From Strigamia acuminata (Eukaryota > Arthropoda > Chilopoda > Geophilomorpha > Linotaeniidae): a stretch of 64,000 bases of DNA. Under the pieces are notes generated by a model. The model was not told the DNA's origin. It worked only from the letters and a program-made list of their open reading frames with translations, and ran no database searches. The stretch covers positions 57,297,369 through 57,361,368 of the forward strand of contig OX442314.1 of assembly GCA_949358305.1 (NCBI GenBank). The letters are read 5' to 3'. Positions 38,257-49,876 of this stretch are shown here, piece by piece. The position numbers and the translations under genes were made by a program. Each line of letters begins with the position of its first letter. Position 1 is the first letter of the stretch.

Positions 38257-41200
38257 ATGCACGCGACTCGATTCATCATGCCGAAGAAAAAGCTGGACAA
38301 TTATGAATACCCATCGTCTGCGGAGAAAGAAAAGACACTCAAACATTTACAAGACACGTTTGATAACCGAATCGACCCAGATGTCGTTTACTTTATTTTA
38401 TCGGAACGAGACTACAATTGTAATTTTTTTTTTTTTTTTTTTTTTTAAATTATCTAAAAAAAAACAAAATGCATAATTTCTAATTTCTTGTATTTTTCAG
38501 TGGATTCCGCTTTACAAGCCTTGCTGACCATATCAAATGATACCCACGCACCTTACACAGAAGAACAAGACCCGGAACTAGAACCAGAACCGGCACAAAA
38601 CGAGAACAACTGCGGCGAAATATTAACGTTATCCGAAATATTGAATTCGGAAGTCATGCCACCAGTATGCTGCTCCTCGGCCGAAACTTGTCGAACAACA
38701 CAGACAACGTCAGACCGCATGTACGCCGCATCGACGAGTTTATACCAATCGAACGAAGCCCTGTACACCGAGGAAAGCGCGGCCGACAAAACCACCGCGG
38801 ATTCGCACGGCCTAGACTACGAACTATCGTCTCCGGACAAACAAAGCACCACCAACGCGTCTCTGGACCGACAATGCACCACCCACCCGCTCTCGGAGAA
38901 GAAAAATTGGATCCCAAACGTTACCAAACCCAAAATATCGATCATCGAGAAAAAAAACGACCTAAACGAAGTGTTAAGTCCTCAATCCGACATCTCCATC
39001 GAGGCGGACGCTGCCTCAGATATTATCCACGTCACCAGCCCTTCGCACGAGCCCCGAAAGGACGATCGGCCGTGCGCGGTCAACGGAGAACACTTTAACC
39101 CGTCGGAAATGTGCGCTTCAAACCGTCCGTTTTATTACTTCCCGTTCCTGCAGCCACAACAGCCGTCTATTTACTCTAGTTCGAAGCCCCAGCCGCGTGG
39201 GATCGAGCCGAAGATGCAGCCGCAACAGCCGTCCAATTTGTCGTCGTCGTCGGTGGACCGGGTGCTCGACGTTCGGCGCACCGAGGAGAAACTGTTGGTG
39301 CTGTTGCGCGGGCTGCCGGGCAGCGGCAAATCGACGCTCGCGTCTAAGCTGTCGGCGCAGGACAGCGTGATCTGCAGTTCGGACTACTACTTCACGCACC
39401 GGGGCAAGTACAATTTCGATCCGTCCAAGCTGGCCGAGGCGCACGAGTGGAACCAGCGGCGCGCCAGGAAGTTCATGGCGGAGGGCAAGCCGCTCGTTGT
39501 GATCGACAACACCAACATCGAGGCGTGGGAGATGAAACCGTACGTGATGTACGCGCAGAGTTACGGCTACCGGGTCGAGATACTCGAGCCGGACACGTCG
39601 TGGAAGTTCAAACCGAACGAGCTGGCGCTGCGCAACGTGCACGGCATCACGCGCGAGAAGATACAGAGCATGCTGGACAGATACGACAGGAATTTGACGA
39701 TCGGCTCGATACTGGCGCGGCCGAAACGAGGCGTTGGTTCGCCGTCGGTAGACGACGACTCGCTGGAAGACGCGCTGAGCGACCGCACGACGCGCAGCAG
39801 CAGTTGTTGCGATTCGCCGAGGAGTTCGTCGAGCAGGGAGTTGAAGCAGTCGGCCAAGTCTAGCAATTCGTCGGAGTCGATTAGTCCCGTGAGTCCGCCG
39901 TTGAGTCCGGCGCGGAGTTTCGGGTCGCCGGTCAAGAAGGACGCGAAGGTTTACGTCGACAATGTGAATTTGAACGACCGACATTCGAGCAAGCACGGCG
40001 CGGCGAAACGCGTGAATAAGTGGCCGCGGAAAACGGAGACCCACGGCGACGGTTTGCCGAAAATACAAAACACGACGACGAGGAAAGCGACGGCGAAGAC
40101 CGGCCCGAAACGCCGAACGAGCCGGGACATGCACTGCCAAACCGAGAGTCCCGTGCGAGACGTGACTTTGCGGAAAAACGCGGCGGACAGCTGGAAAGAC
40201 GACTACGCGAATGAGGACGAGGAGTTGTGGGGTTTCGACGACCGAAGCGGCGCGTGCAAGAGCTCGAAAGCGAAGGACGGGTCGCCGCACAGGGCCCGGT
40301 ACAGGACGAGGCAATCCAAGGGCGATGCGCGTGCCGAGTGTTCGGTGCCGCAGAGCCGCGACATGTGCGGCGACTTTCCTCAGGTGACGGCGCCGGACGA
40401 GACGACGTGGACGAAGAAGAAGTGCAGCGAGCTCAAGGAGTTGTTTCCGCACGTGCCTGGAGTGAGTCTGGCGAAGCTGATCGCCAAGTGCGAGGGGGAC
40501 GTGGAGTGGGCGAGCAATTTGTTGCTCGACTCGACAAACGAGGTCGAGGGTTGCGAGGAGATGCAGTCGGGCGATTCGAAGGCGCCGAAGCGGGAACCGA
40601 GCAGCCACGTGAACGCGGCGATCGACGAGGCGCTCAATTTGATCGATCGGAGAACGGAGTCGGTGGCGAGCGATTTGCTGCAGGACGCGGCGACCGAGAC
40701 GAATTTGGCCGACCCGGAGGTGGAGGCGCGCGACAGGCTGGACGAGGAGGACGAGCTGGTGTTTGAAATGGAGCCGGCGTTCGCGTTGCAGCTGGAGCAG
40801 CTGTTTGGACCGCCGAGCCACTCGGGGCAGAGTTGCGCGCACAAGTTGGAGATCAAGATCGATTTGAACCTGGCGTGGCAGATCCACAAGTGCTGGGCGA
40901 AGTCTGTGCAGAAGAGATTGTGCGAGGAGGACTGCGAGTTCGTGCGGAGGATGGAGGAGGAGGAGAATCCGAGGCGCGGGGTGGCTGCGAGGCACAAGCG
41001 CTCGTTGTCGTTGGATAGGAAAAGGTCGAGGTCGTGCGATTCGAGGCACCGTTCGCCTAGGATGGAGAAGACGGACAGCGTGCCGAATATGCGAGATATT
41101 ATGGACTTGGAGCTGGCGTTGCAAATGAGTCGAGAAGACGCAGTAAGGATGATTTATTTGAGTTAATAAGATAGAATTGGTTATTTTTTCATTGTAATTG

Positions 41201-42445
41201 ACGTTAATGTTATTAAACTCGTCATGTGCACGCGGTAACGTGGGTTTATTTACAATGCGAGTGTGGTGGAATGTGGTTTGGGGCCTTGAATGCGAAGAAA
41301 ATGGTATTTTTCGCGTTTTAGTTTGATGTTTTAGACTAATTTCGGATTTTTGTTCTTTTTTTTGTAGAGTGAAAAAGTGCGCTGCATGTGGAACGATGTG
41401 GACCTTGCTACTAAAATGAAACGGAAGTTGTTGTACGAGCGGTATCCGTTTCTGGAGAGGAGTTCGTTGGACGAAGTATTTGCATCCAACAAGTGAGCAG
41501 AAAAGAAATGAAAATTAGAATATTAATTGGATTGAATAATTGTAATCAAACAGTTTCTCGTTGCCTCAAACCGAAGAGCAAATCCAAAGCGCATTCTGTG
41601 GTGAACTTCCCCCGCTGGGACGAAACGAGGTTCACGCCACCAACGGTCAAGTACAAAGGTCAGTACTAGTTAGGAAAGTATCTGTAAGTTTTTAGCGCAT
41701 TGCTTAACGGGCTTGTTAGTGCTAAATAAGCGTTCGGTTTTTCATAGAAACGTTTGAGTCGCGCTTTGAACGTGCCGTCGATTCATTCGTTTTAATTTCC
41801 TTACGTTTTCAGACGACACAATCGCCCGTCCTGACCCCCGTCGTGGAAGAAGTGCAGGATTTTCGAGCAGAGTCGGTGTTGTATCACCAATTGCGACAGG
41901 AATGCTTCGCCAAAGCTAAGGAGGCGTACCAAGGCGGCAGGCGTGGTGCGGCGAGCTTTTATGCGCAGGAGGTTGGAGGATTTGGAGGGGGAAATTGAAT
42001 TTTTGTGACGGTTTTTGTCGATGCAGGGTCACGCTTACACGGAGAAAATATGGGAGGCGAATAGACACGCGTCTATGAAGATTTTGGTGCATCGCAACCT
42101 GGGAAGGGACCGGAACACGATCGATTTGCACCTGTTGTATGTGAGGGAGGCGCTGGAAATGCTGGAGATTTTCCTGAAAATCAAACTGCAGGAATTGATG
42201 AATTGTAACGACCGACGGGTGGTGCTCGCTGTCATAACGGGGCGGGGAAAACATAGCGTTAATCAAGTACCGCGACTCAAACGTAGTGTGATTAATTATT
42301 TGTGTAGAAAAAATATTACGTGAGGAGAATAATTTTGAAGAAAAAAAGAGAAAAAAATTATTTTATTTTTATTTTTATTTTTAGGTATCATGAAAAGCAA
42401 GCTGGTTTGATTGAAGTGGCGTTGACGAGAAAAGAGAAGCTTTGA
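38257..42445 (+). CDS. N4BP2: N4BP2-like protein: CUE domains, P-loop kinase, DUF1771 and Smr domain
   Basis: Seven coding exons are predicted: 38257-38419, 38501-41142, 41368-41492, 41554-41683, 41813-41971, 42027-42319 and 42385-42445. All introns are GT-AG and in phase, giving about 1190 residues. A CUE domain (residues about 25-70) spans the first intron. The P-loop kinase has the Walker motif G-L-P-G-S-G-K-S near 325. A second CUE-like segment is near 690-730. DUF1771 is at about 1040-1095 and a C-terminal Smr domain at about 1105-1185 with T-G-R-G-K-H-S. Human N4BP2 has polynucleotide 5'-kinase and nicking activity and binds ubiquitin ligases; I infer a similar RNA/DNA-processing and ubiquitin-linked role. 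The alternative start at 38278 is possible. Exons are GC-rich and introns AT-rich. Reading past the donor at 41143 gives a form ending after seven codons, without DUF1771 and Smr. Confidence 0.93.
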
Positions 42446-43012
42446 CTTGATATATTTTTATTTTGTTTTTCTCTTTTTTAAATGCAAAAATAATGTGTCA
42501 GTATTTTATAGGCTACATTGGATATTTTTTTAACACGTTTTTCAGCATCTGCCATCATGTTAACAGTGTATAATTGTAAATAACTTAAGAATTTTGATTT
42601 TTATTGATTAATTGTTGAGATTAAATGATCGCGAATGGATTTTAATTCGGTTTATTAATTGGTTATTTCTTGAGGATTTCTAAGACACTTAGCATTTTCA
42701 TCTTTGTCTTTGGTTTGCTTTTTAGTTGGACCGGTTCGCTCGAATAGACAAGATCCGCAATACTGAACTGCGCATGCGCGAGACAGTTTGCGCTCTCTGT
42801 TGGCGTAAAAAGCAACCTGCCAATACTGACGAGCAGCATGCGGTACAAAACAGTGCAGATGGAAATTTTCAATTGACATGCATGCTGTCAATTAATAAAA
42901 ATAAACAAATGTCCCATAAACAAAGTACCATATCTTAATATTAGATACATACAAGTTTTTATCCGTTAATTTTTTTTGAACTATTTTTTAATGGAATTGT
43001 TGTTGCTTACAC
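42446..43012. other. Downstream flank of N4BP2-like gene with an NRF1-type site
   Basis: The 3' UTR probably uses ATTAAA near 42619 as polyadenylation signal. The palindrome GCGCATGCGC at 42770-42779 matches the NRF1 consensus and lies in a local GC-rich patch (about 42725-42850). That could mark a promoter, but no gene beside it is recognisable. Confidence 0.4.
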
Positions 43013-43390
43013 AATTTCATGATTCCAATCATGGTTTTCATGTTTTTAATCATAGTTTTCATGATTTTAATCATAATTTTCATGAATTTAATCACGATTT
43101 TCGTGAATTTAATCATGATTTTCACGATTTCAATCATGTTTTCGCAAATTTAATCTAGCTTTTCATGATTTCAATCATGATTTTTACGAATTTAATCTAA
43201 CTTTTCATGATTTTAATCTAGATTTTCATAATTTATTCAAGATTTTCATGATTTTAATCAAGATTTTCATGATTTTAATCAAGATTTTCATGATTTTAAT
43301 CAAGATTTTCATGATTTTAATCAAGATTTTCATGATTTTAATCAGGATTTTCATGATTTTCATCAAGATTTTCATGATTTAAGTCGATTT
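43013..43390. repeat. 21-bp minisatellite, about 18 units
   Basis: Units approximate GATTTTCATGATTTTAATCA with a 21-bp period. The right half is nearly homogeneous (AATCAAG variant), while the left half is diverged. Because 21 is a multiple of 3, frames stay open through it; these are not genes. Confidence 0.93.
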
Positions 43391-43747
43391 TTTTCAAATT
43401 TTCCAAAACTTCAATTGATGCCAAAGAAATATACTGATCTCACAACATCCAAATGTAATATGCAAATGTGAGATTTAAAAAATAGGTGCACATGCCTATT
43501 TAGAATCATTTAAAATGAATAAAATTATACAAACGCATCGTGTTGATTCTCCCGGCTGTATCTCAGGAAAAAAGAGAGGAAAATTAATGAAATTTTAACT
43601 GGATGCTTGTATAACATCCTACTTTATTCACCTAAAATTTTATCAAAATCTATCCATTAGTTTCTGAGAAAAGAATTTGTTTGTGAAGTGACATCAAAAA
43701 GTAAGAGACAAAAATAAGTTTACAAACTCTGTTTAGCATCGAAAAAC

Positions 43748-43980
43748 CTTAAAACAATGTCTGCTAAGGCTTTGTTGGCCCTCCTTTAGCCTGTACTATT
43801 GCTTTCAATCATTCAGCCATACTTCCAAGCAATTTCAGTAGCACTGATGGAGATATTTTACACCAATCTTCAAGAATTGCTAATTTCAACCATGGAACGT
43901 TTTTTCTAGAACTCTAAGAGGAACTATTTGTTCCAAATCAAGAAATTATCTCTAAATGTTCAATTGGATTAAGGATAAAA
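43748..43980 (-). pseudogene. Tc1-like transposase C-terminal remnant
   Basis: The minus strand reads L-N-P-I-E-H-L, then a W-C-K-I-S-P-S segment, L-L-G-S-M-A-E and A-I-V-Q-A-K-G-G-P-T-K. This is the end of a Tc1-type transposase, including the catalytic glutamate. Three in-frame stops interrupt it. Sequence to its left (about 43550-43740) is probably the 3' UTR and inverted repeat of the same dead element. Confidence 0.75.
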
Positions 43981-44134
43981 CAACTGAGAAAGCATTGAAG
44001 TTGTCTGATTTTATTTTTGCGTGAAACACACTCGCGCAAATTTTGATTTGTTTTCAGTTGTTGTCTTGTTGCTACAACCAAACTCAATATTTTTTTATTA
44101 GTCAAGATTTCTTTCTAAAATGCCTTTGTTAATA

Positions 44135-44889
44135 CAGGGTGAGTCAAAAGTCCAGAAACACCTTTTTTTCTTGAAAATGACCAAAGATATATCAATTCTG
44201 TTGATGTAGACATATAGGAAGTCGATGGTGGGCTATCCAGTGGTCACCTTAAATTTGACCCAGAAGGTCATTTTCAAGGTCATTCATTTCTTAACTTTTA
44301 AACCGTTTAAGATAGAGCAAAATTTCCAATTACAAAGTTGCAGAGCACCATCAAATTAGTACTATCCAAATTATCCTAGTCACCTTAAGTTAAATGGTTT
44401 TTTTTTTAAAAGGAAAACAAATCAGCAAATTGAAATTTTTTATTCTTATGAAAATAAAATAATTTAGACATTTAAAAAAAAGACAGTGGTTTTTCTTGTT
44501 TACTTACATGATAATGCAAATTTGAATACATTTATTGAAGAAATTCAGTACTTTTGCAGTAGAAATTGAAGTTTTGCCACAATGCTGGCTTTATTTCAGC
44601 TGATTTGTTTTCATTTTAAAATGAAAACATTAAAATGAAGATGTCTAAGATAAGTTGGATAGTACTAAATCGAAGGTGTTCTACAACTTTGTAATTGGAA
44701 ATTTTGCTGTATCTCCAACAGTTTAAAAGTTAGAAAGTGAATAACCTTGAAAATGACCTTCTGGGTCAAATTTAAGGTGACCACTGGATAGCCCACCATC
44801 GACTTCCTATATGTCTACATCAACAGAATTGATATATCTTTGGTCATTTTCAAGAAAAAAAGGTGTTTCTGGACTTTTGACTCACCCTG
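44135..44889. mobile_element. 755-bp long-inverted-repeat MITE, TA target duplication
   Basis: The ends are CAGGGTGAGTCAAAAGTCC and its exact inverse. Arms of roughly 240-290 bp remain complementary apart from scattered changes, with an AT-rich centre. TA flanks both ends (44133-44134 and 44890-44891). The TA duplication and the absence of coding sequence fit a non-autonomous Tc1/mariner-type element. Confidence 0.9.
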
Positions 44890-44939
44890 TATAGGAATCC
44901 ATTATTTCATTGATGGATTGGAGATTTCCAACGTTTCAC

Positions 44940-46549
44940 ATCCCCAAACCAACACTCATGTAGAGTGTTTTACAGTCTACATCAGTAGGGGGTTTCATTA
45001 TATGAATGATTTTGCAATTTTGTGATTTTGCATTAATCACAAAATCATTATTTTTTGATGCCTCCAAAAATGAGTTTACATTGAATTAACCCAGTCAATT
45101 TTGCAATTGTGTGATCTGGACAATTTTGTGATTTTTGAGTATTGTCATGTGATATCTGTTCTACCAATCACATTCACATTCACTAAAGCACAAAAGAGTA
45201 AAAACACAAAATCCCAAAAACATCTAAAAGGTAGTTTTTGTGATTTTGATAAGAAGTGATTTTGAGGCTTGTGAAACTCAAAACAAAATGGAGGCATCCA
45301 AGCTCTATCTAAGTGGCCAACTTGTATCCTTGTATATCATCAAAATGCTGATGCATCCATGACTGTATAACAGCTAGGAAACTCAATACTTCGATTCGGG
45401 TAAAAAAAAGTACCGATTCAGGGCGATTTTAGCGGGTGCCCGAATGGAAATTCAAGCGGAAATGTTCGTCGCGTATCGTTTTTTATTGTTTTCTATGTCA
45501 AGATGAGCTCAGAAAATTATGGAACCAAGCTCATTTTGAAGAGGAGACAATTCTGCACAAGCCTGTATTTTTTATTTTTTGATTCGGGCGAGGAAAAGTG
45601 CCGATTCGGGCCATCTTAGCGGGGGACCGAATGGGAAAATTTGGAAATTTGGTGCAGAATTTGGATTCGAGATTCGACCATGACAAAACCAAAAATTCGT
45701 AAAATTAACCGAATGAAATGTTTAAAACAGGTTTCCAGAGAAGAAAATCCCGCTGAAAACGATGGTACAGATAACTTTTTGATCGGATTAACCGTTGATT
45801 TTAAATTTTGGAAAAAACGATCTTTTTTGGGTTGATTTATAAGAAAAAGTTGGAAAAAGTGGTTGAATAATAAAGGAGGACAAAATAGCAGGTTGCAGTG
45901 GTTTGGGCCAAAATTGAATTGGCTGGATTGGCGTTGGGTTTAGGTTAACTTTTGGGTTTGATTGTGTTTGGGTATTGGCCAGATTGGCATTGGTTTTGGT
46001 TTGGTGTGGTTTGGGTTTGGGTTGCATTATTATGGGTTTGGTTTAGTTTTGCAAAAATTTATTTTATGATTTGGTTGTATACATTTGTCTGATCTATGGC
46101 TTTGGCTTTGTGGGTAAACAGCTAGTATTTATTAAAATGCACCTTATTAAAAAATATTTTGTTCCATCACACAAATAAGAACTAGTTTTTTTGCATCACA
46201 TTTTAAAATTGGTTGGATATAACTATAACCTAATATGGTGGATAGGAAGTCACGTGACTATTTAAATAATTGCAAAATTGCAAAATTATGAGATTGTTTT
46301 TGAAACTAATTATTAATCACAATTTGTGATGGCCACTTGGATTGAGTTTGGCTGCTGCCATTTTTGCCAAAATAGCAAAACTACCTTTGATTTTGTGATT
46401 GTGTATTTTTTCTGTTTTGTGTTTTTGCAATTATGCACATGATTGGTGGAACTGATATCATGTGACAAATCCAAAAGTGCAAAATTGCTAAAGTTGCAAA
46501 ATTACAAAATTGCTTAATTAATGAAACCCCCTAGTGTTGGTTTGGGGAT
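44940..46549. mobile_element. 1.6-kb inverted-repeat element
   Basis: ATCCCCAAACCAACAC at 44940-44955 is inverted at 46534-46549, and TAGGGGGTTTCATTA at 44986-45000 is inverted at 46519-46533. On the left a 30-bp insertion separates the two segments. Inside are AT-rich, TGCAAAATTGC-type sequences, two direct repeats with GATTCGGG and GCGGG landmarks (near 45393 and 45582), and a TTGGGTTTGG-rich simple tract (about 45930-46045). There is no transposase, and I see no clear target duplication. Confidence 0.65.
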
Positions 46550-46809
46550 ACAAAAGATACATACATAGAAAAGGGCAATTGGCCAGATCTGATTGAGACA
46601 AATTCAACAATTAACAATTATCACAAATCATTTTCAAATTTGATAATTTTTTTGAAAATAATTTTTAATTTTTAATAAAAGAAAATTAGCATTAGCAAAA
46701 CCATCACAATTTAAAAAAATTATCCAAACATAACCGAATAAAATTTTAAATCTTGAAAACGTTACCAAAATTTCACACACAAAAAATTCAAAATTTTTGA
46801 CTCAGGGTA

Positions 46810-47140
46810 CAGATGCGTTATGGAAGTGACAGTGAGCCAACTAATATATCAAAGATAAGAAGTGTATGGGTTGAAAGTAAGTTCATGTGGGCTATTTGTG
46901 GATCTAGAGGAGGAGTACTTGGGAGCCAGTCTTGATGCCATAACCGAAACAAATGAAATTGTTGAAGTAAAATGTCTCGCGTGTGCAAAGGATTTAACGC
47001 CTTTGCAGGCAGTTGAGAAAAGAAAATAACTTACTGCTTCATTCAAAAAGGAAAGCTGATCCTCAAACACACTTATGAAGATTACTACGTACCAAATCGA
47101 GGAAGAGTTACACATTACTGGGAAATGGAAATGTTAAATC
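46810..47140 (+). pseudogene. YqaJ-type nuclease remnant
   Basis: Frames read, in order, M-R-Y-G-S-D-S-E-P, then C-G-L-F-V-D...Y-L-G-A-S-L-D-A-I, E-I-V-E-V-K-C-L, L-T-P-L-Q-A-V, and finally Y-Q-I-E-E-E-L-H-I-T-G-K-W-K-C. This is the motif order of the YqaJ exonuclease fold, with the metal-binding D and E-x-K. At least two frame changes and one stop break it. In animals such genes often come from DNA transposons or viruses, and a transposon origin fits the context. Confidence 0.75.
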
Positions 47141-48249
47141 TTTTATCTTGCATCCAGAAATGAAACAAATAAAAAATTAAGACTTAGCAATTTAAATTAA
47201 ATTAATTGCAGTTTATAAATATTAACCAAGTTAAAAAAATCCCAGAGCGCCTAAAAAATAGCTCGTTCCGATGTAAATATGTTTAATTACGACCTTTCTT
47301 AAATGGATGCATTAAATTTCGAAGCATAAAATTACTTCAATGACCTTTGGTGACATAATAAAACCTTTAAACTGTAACAAAATAAATCAATTACATGCAG
47401 GGATTTTACAACGAAAATGAAAAAAAATACATTCAATTTTCTACAATACAGAATCACTCTCTTTAAAAGCGATTTTATCACCACGATGGACCTGTCAAAG
47501 GAATAGACAGAACGAAATGAAACCTGTACACCCGCTAAATACCAGTCTACTCGCAAACCAACAATTAAATTGAATTAAATGTCACATCGGATAAATGCTG
47601 CAATCATTTATAGAATGCAGACTAACAGAACCACATTGTACACACTGGTTCCTATGACTTATAAACCAGCACAGAAATATCAAACACCAGAGCTCTCATT
47701 TAGTACCAACTGGAACGAGTCCAGTGGTCCAGGGGCAACCACGAGGAGGTAGAGAGTTGGATTTGCTGCCCCCAATTCAAATTTAGAAAATAAAACGATG
47801 AAATGATCGATAAACTCAGCTGAATGGAGGCGGGATATTTTTATCGCCGTCGTTGAATCGTTCATGTGGTCCGCGTGAAAGTGGCGACACGAGCAATCTA
47901 GGATAAAAAATAACATTTTAACATCACTACGAACATAATGCCAAACAAATAAATTCGATGTTAATGGATTTTGAAGATAAATGGCAGAAACTTACGACTA
48001 ACAGAATGAAGCCGAAAAACAGACGGCTGAAACACTGAAATAAATAAAAATAAGATTGTTAAATTTTACCGGAGATGTGCATTCATGGACCCAAAAATTA
48101 GGCAGTTAACAGACATAAATACTACTAGACTGCGAACTGAGGGATTGTGAGTAAGAAGCTTGTGAATACAGGAAGTGATATCACTATAATATCTGTCACT
48201 TCCTGTCAACGTAATGGCTGCCTGAAAACAGCATTCAAGCAAAATTTCC
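47141..48249. other. Unassigned stretch with an isolated repeat core
   Basis: Apart from the repeat core at 47680-47773, I recognise nothing. Short open frames on the minus strand have no motif. Confidence 0.4.
47680..47773. repeat. Diverged core of the 1.2-kb dispersed repeat
   Basis: Shares CAGAGCTCTC, TCCAGGGG, ACCACG and GGAGGTAGAGAGTTGGATTT, in the same order, with the cores of the copies at about 1905-2005 and 35900-36005. Flanking sequence does not match, so this core evolves more slowly than the rest. Confidence 0.65.
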
Positions 48250-48560
48250 AAACGAAAATAACTCGAATTTTGATGAAAATGAATCCAATTTAAAAATGAC
48301 TAAAATTTTGATGAAAATGACTCAAATTTTGATAAAAATAAATTCAATTTTGATGAAAATAACTCGAATTTTGATGAAAATAACTCGAATTTTGATGAAA
48401 ATAACTCGAATTTTGATGAAAATAACTCGAATTTTGATGAAAATAACTCGAATTTTGATGAAAACGAATCGAATTTTGATAAAAATGAATCAAATTTTGA
48501 TAAAAATGAATCGAATTTTGATAAAAATGAATCGAATTTTGATGAAAATGACGCAAATTT
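48250..48560. repeat. 21-bp minisatellite, about 14 units
   Basis: Units approximate AACTCGAATTTTGATGAAAA with a 21-bp period. Frames remain open on both strands only because of the period. Confidence 0.93.
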
Positions 48561-48777
48561 GAAAATGACTAGAAATTAAGTGAAATTTACGAATTTCAGT
48601 TGTAAATGACTCTAAATCGTATTTCATTTACAAATTTAACCCGAAAATAACACGAAATTTTATTAAATTCACAAATTTAAGACGACAGGTAGTTGTAGCG
48701 GATCAGTGACGTCACTTTCTGACAACAATGCCTCCTCCACTCACAAGCTGGGCCCAATGTAAAGTTCGCAGTCTAGT

Positions 48778-48932
48778 CAGGGCTGGACTGGGAACAAATT
48801 TATGGCCGGGAAATCTGGGTGTCGGGGCCACAATTAATGAAATCGGGACAGGCCACACCAGGCCGCGACAGAACACAGCAGCCACGGGCCACCGGGAAAC
48901 TCCCGGTAGCCCGCCGGGCCAGTCCAGCACTG
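48778..48932. mobile_element. 155-bp hAT-type MITE with 8-bp target duplication
   Basis: The ends are CAGGGCTGGACTGG and CCAGTCCAGCACTG. The 8-bp AGTCTAGT precedes (48770-48777) and follows (48933-48940) the element exactly. An 8-bp duplication and CAG...CTG ends are typical of hAT transposons. The interior is GC-rich and non-coding. Confidence 0.93.
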
Positions 48933-48940
48933 AGTCTAGT

Positions 48941-49446
48941 GTATTTAGGTCTGTGGTTAGTTTTAAATGCAAATAGCACTAAAATTGGAGTAAAAGTGCG
49001 GTAGGAACGACTCAAATTTAAATTAACACACACAACACGATAAAAACAACTCGTGCTTACACATCTGAGGAAATTATACGTACGATTCATGAGTGATTTT
49101 TCCGACCGAAGTTTTCGCATCCCATCCAGTCCTTTGTCTGTTTCGTGGCTACGAGGTTTACAGACGTGAACCATGGGCATCGTTCTCGACAGAACGAATC
49201 TTTACGCTTTACCACATCTTTCGTATGGTAGCCTAGAAGGATCATTCCTCCGGTGTAGTTACCGCCACATTTGCCAGGAAGAACCAGATAAATGCAGAAC
49301 GAAGCAGTCCCTCACTTATACTCTTTCCACACTCAAGAGGAGCCCCGGGAAATGCAAAGTACACACGGTAAATTGGATCATTTAAGCTTTTTTAAAGTGA
49401 TTTTAATATTTCATTTTTGTTTGTTTATTTTAAAACTTTATGTCCT
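48941..49446. other. Unassigned stretch before the THAP remnant
   Basis: I see no recognisable gene or repeat. Short frames at 49173-49385 (plus) lack motifs. Confidence 0.35.
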
Positions 49447-49740
49447 ACTTTGCTCCTGGATGCAGCTCAGGATACAGAAGTAACAGGGATAAAAAAAATA
49501 TCATTTATTTAAACCACAGACCCTGAGTTCTTTAAGAAATGGGAAAGTAACATTCCAAGGAAAGATTTGAAGTTCGTGTGCCACCTACATTTTCAGAATA
49601 AATTCATTGTAAAAAGTGACAAGTTTATAAATAATGTAAAGGAAGTGTAGCTAAAAAGAGACAGGTGGAAGGTAACAAATGATGCAATTCTTGAAATTTT
49701 CCCTCATTTACCAAAACCAAAACATCTAACTAAAACAAGT
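49447..49740 (+). pseudogene. THAP-domain gene remnant
   Basis: One frame reads F-A-P-G-C-S-S-G-Y with a following basic stretch. After a frame change it continues F-F-K-K-W-E-S-N-I-P-R-K-D-L-K-F-V-C-H-L-H-F, the C-x2-H-F end of a C2CH THAP zinc finger. After an in-frame stop, the sequence reads K-R-D-R-W-K and a D-A-I-L-E-I-F-P segment as in transposon-borne THAP proteins. The expected upstream Cys pair is not clear. The stop and frame change mark it as a pseudogene. Confidence 0.7.
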
Positions 49741-49769
49741 GCTACAAGGAAGTCTCCTAAATAAGAATG

Positions 49770-49800
49770 CCTTAATGCCCTTATCATAAGGGCATTAAGG
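49770..49800. repeat. Perfect 31-bp palindrome
   Basis: CCTTAATGCCCTTAT is followed by one C and then its exact inverse. It could be a transcription terminator-like hairpin or a transposon end. It lies 30 bp after the THAP remnant. Confidence 0.85.
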
Positions 49801-49876
49801 ATCATATATCCTAGGGCCTTATGTATTGGTGTTTCATAGTTATCTGAGTAGTTTTTATATTGTTAACTGAAACAGA

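Noticed and set aside
38420-38448. Poly-Phe C-terminus of a 63-codon protein at 38257-38448
   Set aside because: The T-run is the polypyrimidine-rich start of intron 1; splicing at 38419/38501 restores a complete CUE domain.
40380-40997. 205-codon minus-strand frame inside the same exon
   Set aside because: Another antisense shadow. The plus strand encodes recognisable CUE-like sequence there.
39118-41124. 668-codon open frame on the minus strand across the main N4BP2 exon
   Set aside because: It is the antisense shadow of a GC-rich coding exon: Arg/Leu/Val-rich, no domain, and no start or splice signals of its own.
48296-48562. 88-codon frame with repeated I-L-M-K-I-T-R units
   Set aside because: It is a translation of a 21-bp minisatellite; the period keeps all frames open.
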